A stretch of DNA of 15,717 nt, taken from the NCBI GenBank assembly GCA_031425455.1, contig JANPJJ010000132.1, positions 1-15,717 on the forward strand. The letters are read 5' to 3'. Both the position numbers and the translations under genes were made by a program. A model generated the notes under the pieces. That model was given only the letters and a program-made list of their open reading frames with translations, did no database searches and was not told the DNA's origin. Shown one piece after another: positions 7,991 to 14,716 of this stretch. The stretch comes from Sandaracinobacteroides sp031425455. Its GTDB lineage: Bacteria > Pseudomonadota > Alphaproteobacteria > Sphingomonadales > Sphingomonadaceae. Position 1 is the first letter of the stretch; every line of letters starts with the position of its first letter.

Positions 7991-10986
7991 CGGCCGAGCC
8001 ATTCGGCGACGCGGGCGAGATGATCGTAATCCGAGTAGCGCCGGCCGAGAACGATGTTGGCCTTGGCGCGGAACCTGGCGTCGCCAAGCAGATACCGGGC
8101 CGCGACGCTTTCGAAATCGGCCCAGGCGTCTTCGATGTGGCCGGGGAGGAGCGCGGCGGACTCCTTGCCGAGCGCCGCGCGGTGCCTGCCGGGCTCGCGC
8201 CCGCCGCTGAGTTTCAAATAATCGAGTGCGGTGACGGGGGCCGGGGCGATGCCGGGGAAGGCGCCGCGCGCCAGCATCGCGGCGAGCAGCCCGAGCTGCG
8301 TCTGCCACAGCTCCTGCACGTCGGTGACGCTGGGGAGCCCGCCGGTCTTGTAGTCGAGGATGCGCAGGCTTCCGTCGCGGCTGTCGATGCGGTCGGCGCG
8401 GCCTTTCAGGCGAATGCCGTGCCAGTCGAGTTCGGCGCCGGCTTCCATCGCGAACGGGCGCCATTCGGGCTCCTCGGCAAGGCGCTGCGCGACATAGCCG
8501 ACCATGCGAAGGACGCGCGGGCGCCAGAGTGCGGCGAGGTCTGGGCGCTCGCCGAGCCTTGCCAGTTCCCGATCGATGATCGTGTCGAGCTGCGCCGGGT
8601 CGGCGCCGCCTTGCAGCCAATGCTGGAGGATGTCGTGCACCACCTGTCCCCGGTCGCCGCCGGTCGGCTCGGCATCGCGCGCGTCGAGCGGCTTCAGGCC
8701 AAGCACGCGGCGGGCATAGAAGGAGAAGGGATCGGCCTTCAGCATTGCAACGTCGGTGACCCGGAGCGCGCGCGGCCGGACGGCGGTCGGGGGTGCGGGC
8801 TCGGGCCGCGGGATCGGTGGCGACACCGGGCCACTGTCGAGCGCGCGGGCGGCGGCGAGCATCGCGGGGGCGGGCTGGGTGAGGCGGCCCGAATCGGGGG
8901 TGGCGCCGGCGGCCGCGACCAGGCGGTGCCAGAAGCGCGAGGGCACCGCAGGCGCGCCGCCCTCCCGCAGGGCGCGGGTGACGAGCACTTCGGGCGCGCC
9001 GAGCGCGGTGGCGAAATCATGCGCCTGGAGCCCGGTGCGGCGCGGCAGGCCGGGGAGCCCGAGCAGACGGCGGACGGCGGGCGCGAGAAACGGATCGGGC
9101 GCGGGGGTGCCGGGCCAACTGCCCTCGTTGAGGCCGCCGAGCACCATGAGGTCGGCCGATTGCAGCCGGGCCTCCAGCGGCCCCCAGATCGCGAGCTGGG
9201 GATGGCGGCGCCAGCGCGGGCGGACGGTTTCAGGGCCGATGAGCCCGGCCATGAACGCGCCGGCTTCCTCCGGTGCGAGCGGCAGCCCGGCGAGATCGTC
9301 CCGGCTTTCCGCCAGCGCATCGAACAGCAGGGCGAGTGCCCGGCCCGTCTCTCCCGTCCATAGCGCGGGTCCCGCCAGCGCCTCCGCCGAGCGGCGCAGC
9401 GCATCGAGCAGGCCTTGCGCATTTGCAGGCGCCGGCTCCATGGCGGCAAGCGCGGGCCGAACCTCGGCGTCCCACCAGTCCTTGAGCCCGGGGTGTCGCG
9501 ACAGGCGCGGCGCCAGCCCGGCAAGGCCGGGGGGCGGGCGAAGTCCTCGAAGCGCCTCCCTGTCGAGCGAGCGGACCCGGTTCAGCCAGTCGACCCGGCC
9601 CTCGCCCGCCTGCACCAGCGGATGCTGCAGCAGAGCGAGCAGCGGAACGGGGGCGAAGCCCTCTGCCGCGGCTGCGGCCAGCGCAACCAGCAGGCTGCCG
9701 GGCGCTGTGGCATCGAGCGGGGTTCCGGCGCTGTCGTCGATGTCGATCCCGAAGCGCTGCAACTGGACGGCGACCCGCCGTGCCAGCGCCCGGTCCGGCG
9801 TGACCAGCGCCGCCGTGCAGCCAGGCACTTCCACCACCTGCCGCAGCGCGATCGCGATCAGCAGGGCTTCCTCGGCCGGCGACGCGGCCTCGGCCAGGCG
9901 CAGGCCCTGCAGCGCTTCCGGCGGGGCGGGGTGCTGGCGCCCGCCTTCGCTTCCGGAGCCGAGCTGGGCCGGGCGCATCGCGCGTGCGGCAAGCGCGGCA
10001 CGGGCCGGCGGGCTGCCGCCGACCGGGGCCCGGTACGGCCATTCCTGCACTTCGGCGGGGGCGGCCCCGACGGTGGCGAGCAGCCGGGCCATGCCGAACT
10101 GCGGGTGGGTTTCGAGACCGCCGTTGTTCCCGGCGCCCGGTTCCCCGTCGCCGGCAATGAACGACCATGTTTCGGCCGCCAGCGCGGTATCGAGCCCCGG
10201 GAACAGCAGCTCGCCCTGCGGCAGCCGGGCGACGACATGGGCGAGGCGAGCGACCGCGGGGGGAGCGCTGGCGAAGCCGGCCATGACGACGGGGTGCGAC
10301 GGCGGCGCCGTGCGCCAGCGGTCTGCCAGCAGCGCCAGCAGACGGTTGCGCCGCGCGGCCCCGTCGACCAGGCCCCTGGCGGCAAGCACGGCGGGCCAGG
10401 CGCCGAGCACGTCCGTCAGCACCTTCGTGTTAACTTCCCAGTGCGTTTGCAGGCCGGAATCCGCCGCTGCCCGGGTCACGTCGTCGAGGCGGCAGCCTTC
10501 GATCTCCAGCGTGTCCAGCGCCGCCCCGAGCTGGCCGGCCAGCGCCAGCGCCTCGGCCGCGGCGCGCCCGCCGCTTCCGGCGAGCATCCTTGCGAACAGC
10601 AGCTGCCGGGCACGGGACGGAAACTCGGGCGGAAGGTCTGCGGTGGCGCTTTCGACCAGGCTGCCGGGCCCGCCGTCCCCGATCGGGCCGTCGCCGTCGA
10701 TGTCGCCGGCAGGCGCCATTCGCGGCAGCAGCAGCGCGTTGCCGTCGGACAGGCGGACGAAGGCGTCGCCGAGCGCGCGGCCGGCGCGACGGGTGGGGAG
10801 GAGCACCAGCACGCGGGCGAGATCGAGCGGGTCGGGATAGCGGGCGAGAAGGCCTGCAGCGAGATCGTCGACGAACGGGCGCCAGGCGGGGAGGGTGAAG
10901 AGCGTGGGGCCCCGACCTGCGCCGGAAGGGGCCGAAGGCGCCCCAGAGCTGGCTGCCTCAGAGCTGGCCGCCTCAGAGCTGGCCAA
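7987..10986 (-). CDS. addB: Double-strand break repair protein AddB (alphaproteobacterial type)
   Basis: AddB is the second subunit of AddAB: a helicase-like scaffold without a working ATP site plus a RecB-type nuclease domain that cuts the 5' strand. The 999-residue product starts with a low-complexity (ASSEA) stretch. The first recognisable motif is LPAWRPFVDDLAAGLL, then VLVLLPTRRAGRALGDAF (no Walker A GKT), ADLMVLGGLNEGSWPGTPAP in the middle, and the PD-(D/E)XK nuclease at the end: RGQVVHDILQHWL, KGRADRID and ILDYKTGG (D878, K880). No Cys occurs in the C-terminal half, so the 4Fe-4S cluster known from Bacillus AddB is not expected. The start is inferred as TTG at 10986: GAGG lies 6 bases before it and no ATG or GTG occurs between it and the domain. 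It overlaps murU by 14 bases and addA by 4. Confidence 0.93.
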   Translation of the reverse strand: MASSEAASSEAASSGAPSAPSGAGRGPTLFTLPAWRPFVDDLAAGLLARYPDPLDLARVLVLLPTRRAGRALGDAFVRLSDGNALLLPRMAPAGDIDGDGPIGDGGPGSLVESATADLPPEFPSRARQLLFARMLAGSGGRAAAEALALAGQLGAALDTLEIEGCRLDDVTRAAADSGLQTHWEVNTKVLTDVLGAWPAVLAARGLVDGAARRNRLLALLADRWRTAPPSHPVVMAGFASAPPAVARLAHVVARLPQGELLFPGLDTALAAETWSFIAGDGEPGAGNNGGLETHPQFGMARLLATVGAAPAEVQEWPYRAPVGGSPPARAALAARAMRPAQLGSGSEGGRQHPAPPEALQGLRLAEAASPAEEALLIAIALRQVVEVPGCTAALVTPDRALARRVAVQLQRFGIDIDDSAGTPLDATAPGSLLVALAAAAAEGFAPVPLLALLQHPLVQAGEGRVDWLNRVRSLDREALRGLRPPPGLAGLAPRLSRHPGLKDWWDAEVRPALAAMEPAPANAQGLLDALRRSAEALAGPALWTGETGRALALLFDALAESRDDLAGLPLAPEEAGAFMAGLIGPETVRPRWRRHPQLAIWGPLEARLQSADLMVLGGLNEGSWPGTPAPDPFLAPAVRRLLGLPGLPRRTGLQAHDFATALGAPEVLVTRALREGGAPAVPSRFWHRLVAAAGATPDSGRLTQPAPAMLAAARALDSGPVSPPIPRPEPAPPTAVRPRALRVTDVAMLKADPFSFYARRVLGLKPLDARDAEPTGGDRGQVVHDILQHWLQGGADPAQLDTIIDRELARLGERPDLAALWRPRVLRMVGYVAQRLAEEPEWRPFAMEAGAELDWHGIRLKGRADRIDSRDGSLRILDYKTGGLPSVTDVQELWQTQLGLLAAMLARGAFPGIAPAPVTALDYLKLSGGREPGRHRAALGKESAALLPGHIEDAWADFESVAARYLLGDARFRAKANIVLGRRYSDYDHLARVAEWLGR
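10940..10984 (-). repeat. 15-bp tandem repeat, three copies, at the murU/addB junction
   Basis: Read on the minus strand, the unit GGCCAGCTCTGAGGC occurs twice exactly (10984-10970 and 10969-10955) and once as AGCCAGCTCTGGGGC (10954-10940). In the addB frame it encodes about three rounds of A-S-S-(E/G)-A right after the inferred TTG start. In the murU frame the first copy holds the CTC TGA that ends murU. The unit is a multiple of three, so copy number can change without breaking addB or touching the murU stop. Confidence 0.88.
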
Positions 10987-11710
10987 TGAGCGCCTCGGTT
11001 TCCTTGACGGCCGCCGCCGTGCCGACATCGAACCACAGCCCCTGGTGCACCACGCCATAGAGCCGGCCCTCGGCGCCGGCACGGTCCCACAGCCGGTTCA
11101 TCGAGAAGGGGGTCGGGGTCTCACCCTCGAACAGCGACTTCTTCAGCATTTGCAGGCCCGTGAACACGAACGGGGCGATCCGGCCGGGCTTGCGGCGGGA
11201 GAGCTTGCCGCAGGGGTCCATGTGAAAATCGCCGGCACCCCGGTGGCAGTTGGCGCGCGCCAGCGGCACCACGAGCAGCAGGGCGTCCATCGCGTCGGCG
11301 TCCCAGCGCTCCGCCAGCAGCCGGGCGGCGCCGACCGGGCCGTCGACCCAGATATTGTCGGCGTTGATGGCGAGGAACGGGTCGGCGCCGATCAGCGGCA
11401 GCGCCCGGGTGATGCCGCCGCCGGTTTCCAGGAGCTCGGCTCGCTCGTCGGAAATCCGAACCTGCAGGCCGGACGGGCGGGCGGCCAGATGCGCCTCCAG
11501 CCGGTCGGCCATATAGTGGACGTTCACCACCACTTCGCCGACGCCGCCGGCACGAAGCGTGTCGAGCGCGCGATCCAGCAGCGAGCGGCCTGCGACTTCC
11601 ACCAGCGGCTTGGGGCGGGTCGCCGTCAGCGGGCGCATGCGGCGGCCGAGCCCGGCCGCGAGCACCATGGCGGCTTTGGGCGGCAGCTTGGTAGAGGGTT
11701 TCACCGGCAC
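10973..11710 (-). CDS. murU: N-acetylmuramate-1-phosphate uridylyltransferase MurU (nucleotidyltransferase)
   Basis: MurU joins UTP and MurNAc-1-phosphate to make UDP-MurNAc, the last step of the cell-wall recycling route that bypasses de novo MurA/MurB synthesis; this route is known from Pseudomonas and gives intrinsic fosfomycin tolerance there. The 245-residue protein has the sugar-nucleotidyltransferase signature LAAGLGRRMRPLT (17-29) followed by RPKPLVEV, the segment ETGGGITRALP and the metal-site region INADNIW, and it ends GLWFDVGTAAAVKETEALI. The start is GTG at 11710, with GAGGG 8 bases upstream; an in-frame GTG at 11704 would give a GTGA overlap with the amgK stop but is badly spaced from that site. 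The kinase AmgK is immediately upstream, which supports MurU over other sugar nucleotidyltransferases. Confidence 0.9.
   Translation of the reverse strand: MPVKPSTKLPPKAAMVLAAGLGRRMRPLTATRPKPLVEVAGRSLLDRALDTLRAGGVGEVVVNVHYMADRLEAHLAARPSGLQVRISDERAELLETGGGITRALPLIGADPFLAINADNIWVDGPVGAARLLAERWDADAMDALLLVVPLARANCHRGAGDFHMDPCGKLSRRKPGRIAPFVFTGLQMLKKSLFEGETPTPFSMNRLWDRAGAEGRLYGVVHQGLWFDVGTAAAVKETEALIGQL
10993..10996 (-). promoter_or_regulatory. Putative ribosome binding site for the TTG start of addB
   Basis: GAGG on the minus strand (10996-10993), inside the last codons of murU, ends 6 bases before the TTG at 10986. It is the only support for that start apart from the lack of other start codons before the conserved domain. 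Confidence 0.4.
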
Positions 11711-12687
11711 CAGCCGGCCCTCAGCGACAGGGGGACATTGGCTTCGAACCAGGCCCGCACCGGGGCCAGCGCCGGGTGGGCGAAGTTGCGATCGAGATAG
11801 GTCCAGACGCGGGGCAGGCGCTCGACATAGCCGCGGCGGCCGTCGCGGTCGCGCAGCCGCACGAACACGCCGAGGATCTTCACGTTGCGCTGGGCGCCGA
11901 GCACTTCATAGGCGGCGCGAAAGCCTTCGCGGTCGTCGATATCGCCCGCCGACGCGAAGGCGTCCAGCATCGCCTTTTCCAGGCGCGGCGGGACATCGCG
12001 TCGGGCGTCCTGCAGCAGCGAGACGAGATCATAGGCGCGGTGGCCGGCGAGCGCGTCCTGGAAATCGAGCAGGCCGAGCGCCTGCACCCCGGGCCGATCC
12101 GGCAGCAGCATCAGATTGTCGGCATGATAATCGCGCAGCGTAACGACAGGCTGGCTTGCGGTTTCGCGCACGATATCGGCCCAGACCGCATCCCACGCGG
12201 CGAGATAGCCCGCCTCGTCGACGACAATCCCGGCGGCCTTCGCGTACCAGTCCGCAAAAACCATCACTTCGCGCGCCAGGGCAGCGCGACCATAGGGTTG
12301 CAGCTCGAGCGGGGGCGGCAGCCGGTGCAGCTCGGCGAGCAGGTGGACCGCCCGGCCGTAGATTTCCTCCTCGCGGCGTGGATCGGCGGCGAGAACCGGG
12401 CCCATCAGCGCGTCGCCGAAATCCTCGATCAGGAGGAAGCCGTGCGCCAGGTCCCCCGCGATCAGGCGCGGCGCCGAAAAGCCCGCGCCCACCAGCAGGT
12501 CGGCGATGCGCACAAACGGGCGGACGTCTTCATGTTCGGGGGGGGCATCCATCAGCACCGCGCGGCGGCCGCGATCCTCGACCCGAAAATAGCGACGGAA
12601 GCTGGCGTCGCCGGCCAGCGGGCGCACCGCGGCCGCGCCCCAGCCATGGGCGTCGAGAAAGGCGGCGGCCCCGTTGCGCGGAGTCAT
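11701..12687 (-). CDS. amgK: N-acetylmuramate/N-acetylglucosamine anomeric kinase AmgK (APH fold)
   Basis: AmgK phosphorylates recycled MurNAc (and GlcNAc) at the anomeric carbon, giving the substrate of MurU, which follows with a 10-base overlap. The fold is that of aminoglycoside phosphotransferases: PLAGDASFRRYFRVE near the N-terminus, FLLIEDFGD, and the catalytic loop RDYHADN with catalytic Asp186 and Asn191, in which Leu-Arg replaces the His-Gly of classical APH enzymes. Then LLDFQDA supplies the metal-binding Asp. The product has 328 residues from ATG 12687. A TTG at 12708 would add seven residues (beginning MPDDSPP); neither start has a convincing ribosome binding site, so the start is open. 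It is not an antibiotic-modifying enzyme by context. Confidence 0.9.
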   Translation of the reverse strand: MTPRNGAAAFLDAHGWGAAAVRPLAGDASFRRYFRVEDRGRRAVLMDAPPEHEDVRPFVRIADLLVGAGFSAPRLIAGDLAHGFLLIEDFGDALMGPVLAADPRREEEIYGRAVHLLAELHRLPPPLELQPYGRAALAREVMVFADWYAKAAGIVVDEAGYLAAWDAVWADIVRETASQPVVTLRDYHADNLMLLPDRPGVQALGLLDFQDALAGHRAYDLVSLLQDARRDVPPRLEKAMLDAFASAGDIDDREGFRAAYEVLGAQRNVKILGVFVRLRDRDGRRGYVERLPRVWTYLDRNFAHPALAPVRAWFEANVPLSLRAGWCR

Positions 12688-12731
12688 TGGCGGGCTGTCA
12701 TCGGGCAATGCTCATCCGGAAAAGCGCGGGG

Positions 12732-13181
12732 TCAGGCGGGCGGCCATCGGCCTTCCCAAGCCGGGGATGCGCGCCAAGTCAAGCGCCGGTCGGGACCGCC
12801 GGCGCCGTCCAGCCGGAGCCAAAGGGTTTCGGGCCAGAGGCGGGTCCCGAGCCGCTCTGGCCATTCCAGCAGCAGGGCGCCGCCTGTGAGCCAGTCGTCG
12901 AGATCGAGGGTATCGGCTTCTGCCGGATTGTCGAGGCGATAGAGGTCAGCGTGAGCGATGGACGGGGCCAGATCGGGGTAGGTCTGCACCAGCGTGAAGG
13001 TGGGGCTGGGGACCTCGCCCCGGTGGCCGAGCGCGTGGAGGATGGCGCGGGCCAGCGTGGTCTTGCCGGCGCCGAGCTCGCCCGAGAGGGCGACGACGTC
13101 GCCCGGGCGAAGCACGACCGCCAGACGGGCTCCGACGGTCCGGAGCCCGGCTTCGTCGACGCTCGTAGCCAGCTCGATCAG
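12732..13181 (-). CDS. tsaE: tRNA threonylcarbamoyladenosine biosynthesis ATPase TsaE (start codon unusual)
   Basis: TsaE is the small P-loop ATPase that works with TsaD and TsaB to make t6A at position 37 of ANN-decoding tRNAs. The translation has Walker A GELGAGKT (34-41 counted from the CTG), SPTFTLVQTY, HADLYRL and LLLEWPERLG, all typical. The conserved N-terminus IELATSVDEAGLRTVGARLA is encoded in frame from 13178, but no ATG, GTG or TTG precedes it: an in-frame TGA stands at 13193-13191 and the codons between are CCG CCT GTT CTG. I place the start at the CTG 13181, giving 149 residues, the usual family length. The first standard start is GTG at 13115, which would remove 22 residues including the first strand and helix. 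A REP-like element ends at 13190. The stop lies 44 bases before the amgK ATG. Confidence 0.85.
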   Translation of the reverse strand: MIELATSVDEAGLRTVGARLAVVLRPGDVVALSGELGAGKTTLARAILHALGHRGEVPSPTFTLVQTYPDLAPSIAHADLYRLDNPAEADTLDLDDWLTGGALLLEWPERLGTRLWPETLWLRLDGAGGPDRRLTWRASPAWEGRWPPA

Positions 13182-13189
13182 AACAGGCG

Positions 13190-13267
13190 GTCATCCCAGC
13201 GCAGCCTGGGATCTCCCCCCGTTGCGCAGGCGATCCGATGGGAGATGCCAGCATGCGCTGGCATGAC
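13190..13267. repeat. Bipartite palindromic REP-like element between ahcY and tsaE
   Basis: Two 28-base arms, 13190-13217 and 13240-13267, are inverted copies of each other with 24 of 28 positions matching, separated by a 22-base spacer. Each arm is itself a hairpin: ATCCCAG/CTGGGAT with a 6-base loop in the first, ATGCCAGC/GCTGGCAT with a 4-base loop in the second. From memory, this is the general pattern of dispersed palindromic repeats in many proteobacterial genomes, whose translations contain CAGMT-like strings. Only this copy occurs in the window. It lies in the ahcY-tsaE interval, touching the 5' end of tsaE, and could act as a transcript attenuator or RNA stabiliser downstream of ahcY. 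Confidence 0.8.
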
Positions 13268-13295
13268 AGTTATGGTTGTAGGGCGCACCGGAGCC

Positions 13296-14705
13296 TCAAT
13301 AGCGGTAATGCTCGGGCTTGAACGGGCCGGCTTCGGGCACGCCGATGTAGCCCGCCTGCTGCGGGGTCAGCTTGGTCAGCCGCACGCCGAGCTTGTCGAG
13401 GTGGAGCGCGGCTACCTTCTCGTCGAGGTGCTTGGGCAGCACATAGACCTTGTTCTCATACCTGGCGCCGTTCGCCCACAGCTCGATCTGGGCCAGCACC
13501 TGGTTGGTGAAGCTCGCGCTCATCACGAAGCTGGGGTGGCCTGTCGCGCAGCCCAGGTTCACGAGGCGGCCTTTGGCGAGCACGATCAGGCGCTTGCCGT
13601 CCGGAAAGACGACTTCGTCGACCTGGGGCTTCACTTCGTCCCATACGAAGTTGGCGAGGCTGTTGATCTGGATCTCGGCATCGAAGTGACCGATGTTGCA
13701 CACGATCGCCCGGTCCTTCATCGCCCGCATATGATCGAGCGTGATGACGTCGGCGTTGCCGGTGGCGGTCACGAAGATGTCGGCGATCGGCGCTGCATCC
13801 TCCATGGTGACGACTTGATAGCCTTCCATCGCGGCCTGCAGCGCGCAGATCGGGTCGATCTCCGTTACCATCACCCGGGCACCCTGGCTGCGCAGCGATG
13901 CGGCAGAACCCTTGCCGACATCGCCGAAGCCGGCGACACAGGCGATCTTGCCGGCCATCATCACGTCGGTCGCGCGCTTGATACCGTCGACCAGCGACTC
14001 CTTGCAGCCATAGAGATTGTCGAACTTGGACTTGGTGACGCTGTCGTTCACGTTGATTGCGGGAAACGGCAGATGGCCCTTGCCCGCGACTTCATAGAGA
14101 CGGTGGACGCCGGTGGTAGTTTCCTCGGACACGCCCTTGATCGCAGCCTGCGTCTTCAGGAAGAAGCCGGGAGTCGCAGCGGCGCGCTCACGGATCATGC
14201 GGAAGAATTCGACTTCCTCCTCGTTCGACGGCTCCGGCAGGTCTTCGCCGGCTTCCAGCTTGGCCCCCTTCAGGATGTAGAAGGTGGCGTCGCCGCCATC
14301 GTCCAGGATCATGTTGGCGGTGGTGTCCCCCCACTGGAAGATCGCATCGACGAACTGCCAATATTCCCGCAGCGACTCGCCCTTGTGCGCGAATACGGGG
14401 ACGCCGGCCGCGGCGATGGCCGACGCCGCATGATCCTGCGTGGAGTAGATGTTGCACGACGCCCAGCGCACGTCGGCCCCGAGCGCGGTCAGCGTTTCGA
14501 TCAGCACCGCGGTCTGGATCGTCATGTGAAGGCAGCCGGCAACGCGCGCGCCTTTCAGCGGCTTGTCGATGCCGAACTCGTCGCGAAGCGCCATCAAGCC
14601 AGGCATTTCGGTTTCGGCGATGGCGATTTCCTTGCGGCCCCAGCCCGCGAGAGACATGTCGGCAACGGCGAAATCGGTGAAAGCGGGCTTCGGCTGGGTG
14701 GCCAC
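13296..14705 (-). CDS. ahcY: S-adenosyl-L-homocysteine hydrolase (adenosylhomocysteinase)
   Basis: AhcY is an NAD-dependent cytoplasmic enzyme that splits SAH into homocysteine and adenosine, relieving product inhibition of methyltransferases and feeding methionine recycling. The 469-residue protein shows ADMSLAGWGRKEI, the signature SCNIYSTQDHAASAIA, the catalytic segment SKFDNLYGCKESL, the NAD-binding GFGDVGKG (259-266) followed by SAASLRSQGARV, GHFDAEI, and the C-terminal KPEHYRY that reaches into the neighbouring subunit's NAD site. Ser follows GKG where many homologues have Cys. The start is GTG at 14705, supported by AGGAG 6 bases upstream; an upstream in-frame TTG at 14768 has no such support. 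The gene is divergent from a methyltransferase gene and followed by the REP-like element and tsaE. Confidence 0.97.
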   Translation of the reverse strand: MATQPKPAFTDFAVADMSLAGWGRKEIAIAETEMPGLMALRDEFGIDKPLKGARVAGCLHMTIQTAVLIETLTALGADVRWASCNIYSTQDHAASAIAAAGVPVFAHKGESLREYWQFVDAIFQWGDTTANMILDDGGDATFYILKGAKLEAGEDLPEPSNEEEVEFFRMIRERAAATPGFFLKTQAAIKGVSEETTTGVHRLYEVAGKGHLPFPAINVNDSVTKSKFDNLYGCKESLVDGIKRATDVMMAGKIACVAGFGDVGKGSAASLRSQGARVMVTEIDPICALQAAMEGYQVVTMEDAAPIADIFVTATGNADVITLDHMRAMKDRAIVCNIGHFDAEIQINSLANFVWDEVKPQVDEVVFPDGKRLIVLAKGRLVNLGCATGHPSFVMSASFTNQVLAQIELWANGARYENKVYVLPKHLDEKVAALHLDKLGVRLTKLTPQQAGYIGVPEAGPFKPEHYRY

Positions 14706-14711
14706 GGGGCA

Positions 14712-14716
14712 CTCCT
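14712..14716 (-). promoter_or_regulatory. Ribosome binding site deciding the GTG start of ahcY
   Basis: AGGAG on the minus strand (14716-14712) ends 6 bases before GTG 14705. A second strong-looking AAGGAGG lies at about 14744-14738 but no ATG, GTG or TTG follows it at a usable distance. Confidence 0.75.

Noticed and set aside
4508..8023. Plus-strand open frame of over 1100 codons opposite addA
   Set aside because: It is antisense to addA over nearly its whole length with low-complexity Arg/Gly/Ala content; the minus-strand frame carries all helicase and nuclease motifs.
7991..8620. Longer addA reading with starts up to 8620
   Set aside because: The extra part lies in the addB nuclease domain in another frame. 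The ATGA junction at 7990-7987 and the position of the Walker A motif fit a start at 7990.
10987..11082. addB start at 11082 or nearby ATG codons inside murU
   Set aside because: This would add about 32 Arg/Cys-rich residues coded by the shadow of murU with no family similarity; TTG 10986 with a GAGG site is better.
11701..12708. Aminoglycoside resistance kinase
   Set aside because: The APH fold is present, but the pairing with murU and the RDYHADN loop fit the anomeric sugar kinase AmgK.
12946..13254. Small minus-strand open frame reading through the REP-like element into tsaE in another frame
   Set aside because: Its CAGMT-type string is the usual translation of this repeat class, and the rest is an Arg-rich shadow of tsaE.
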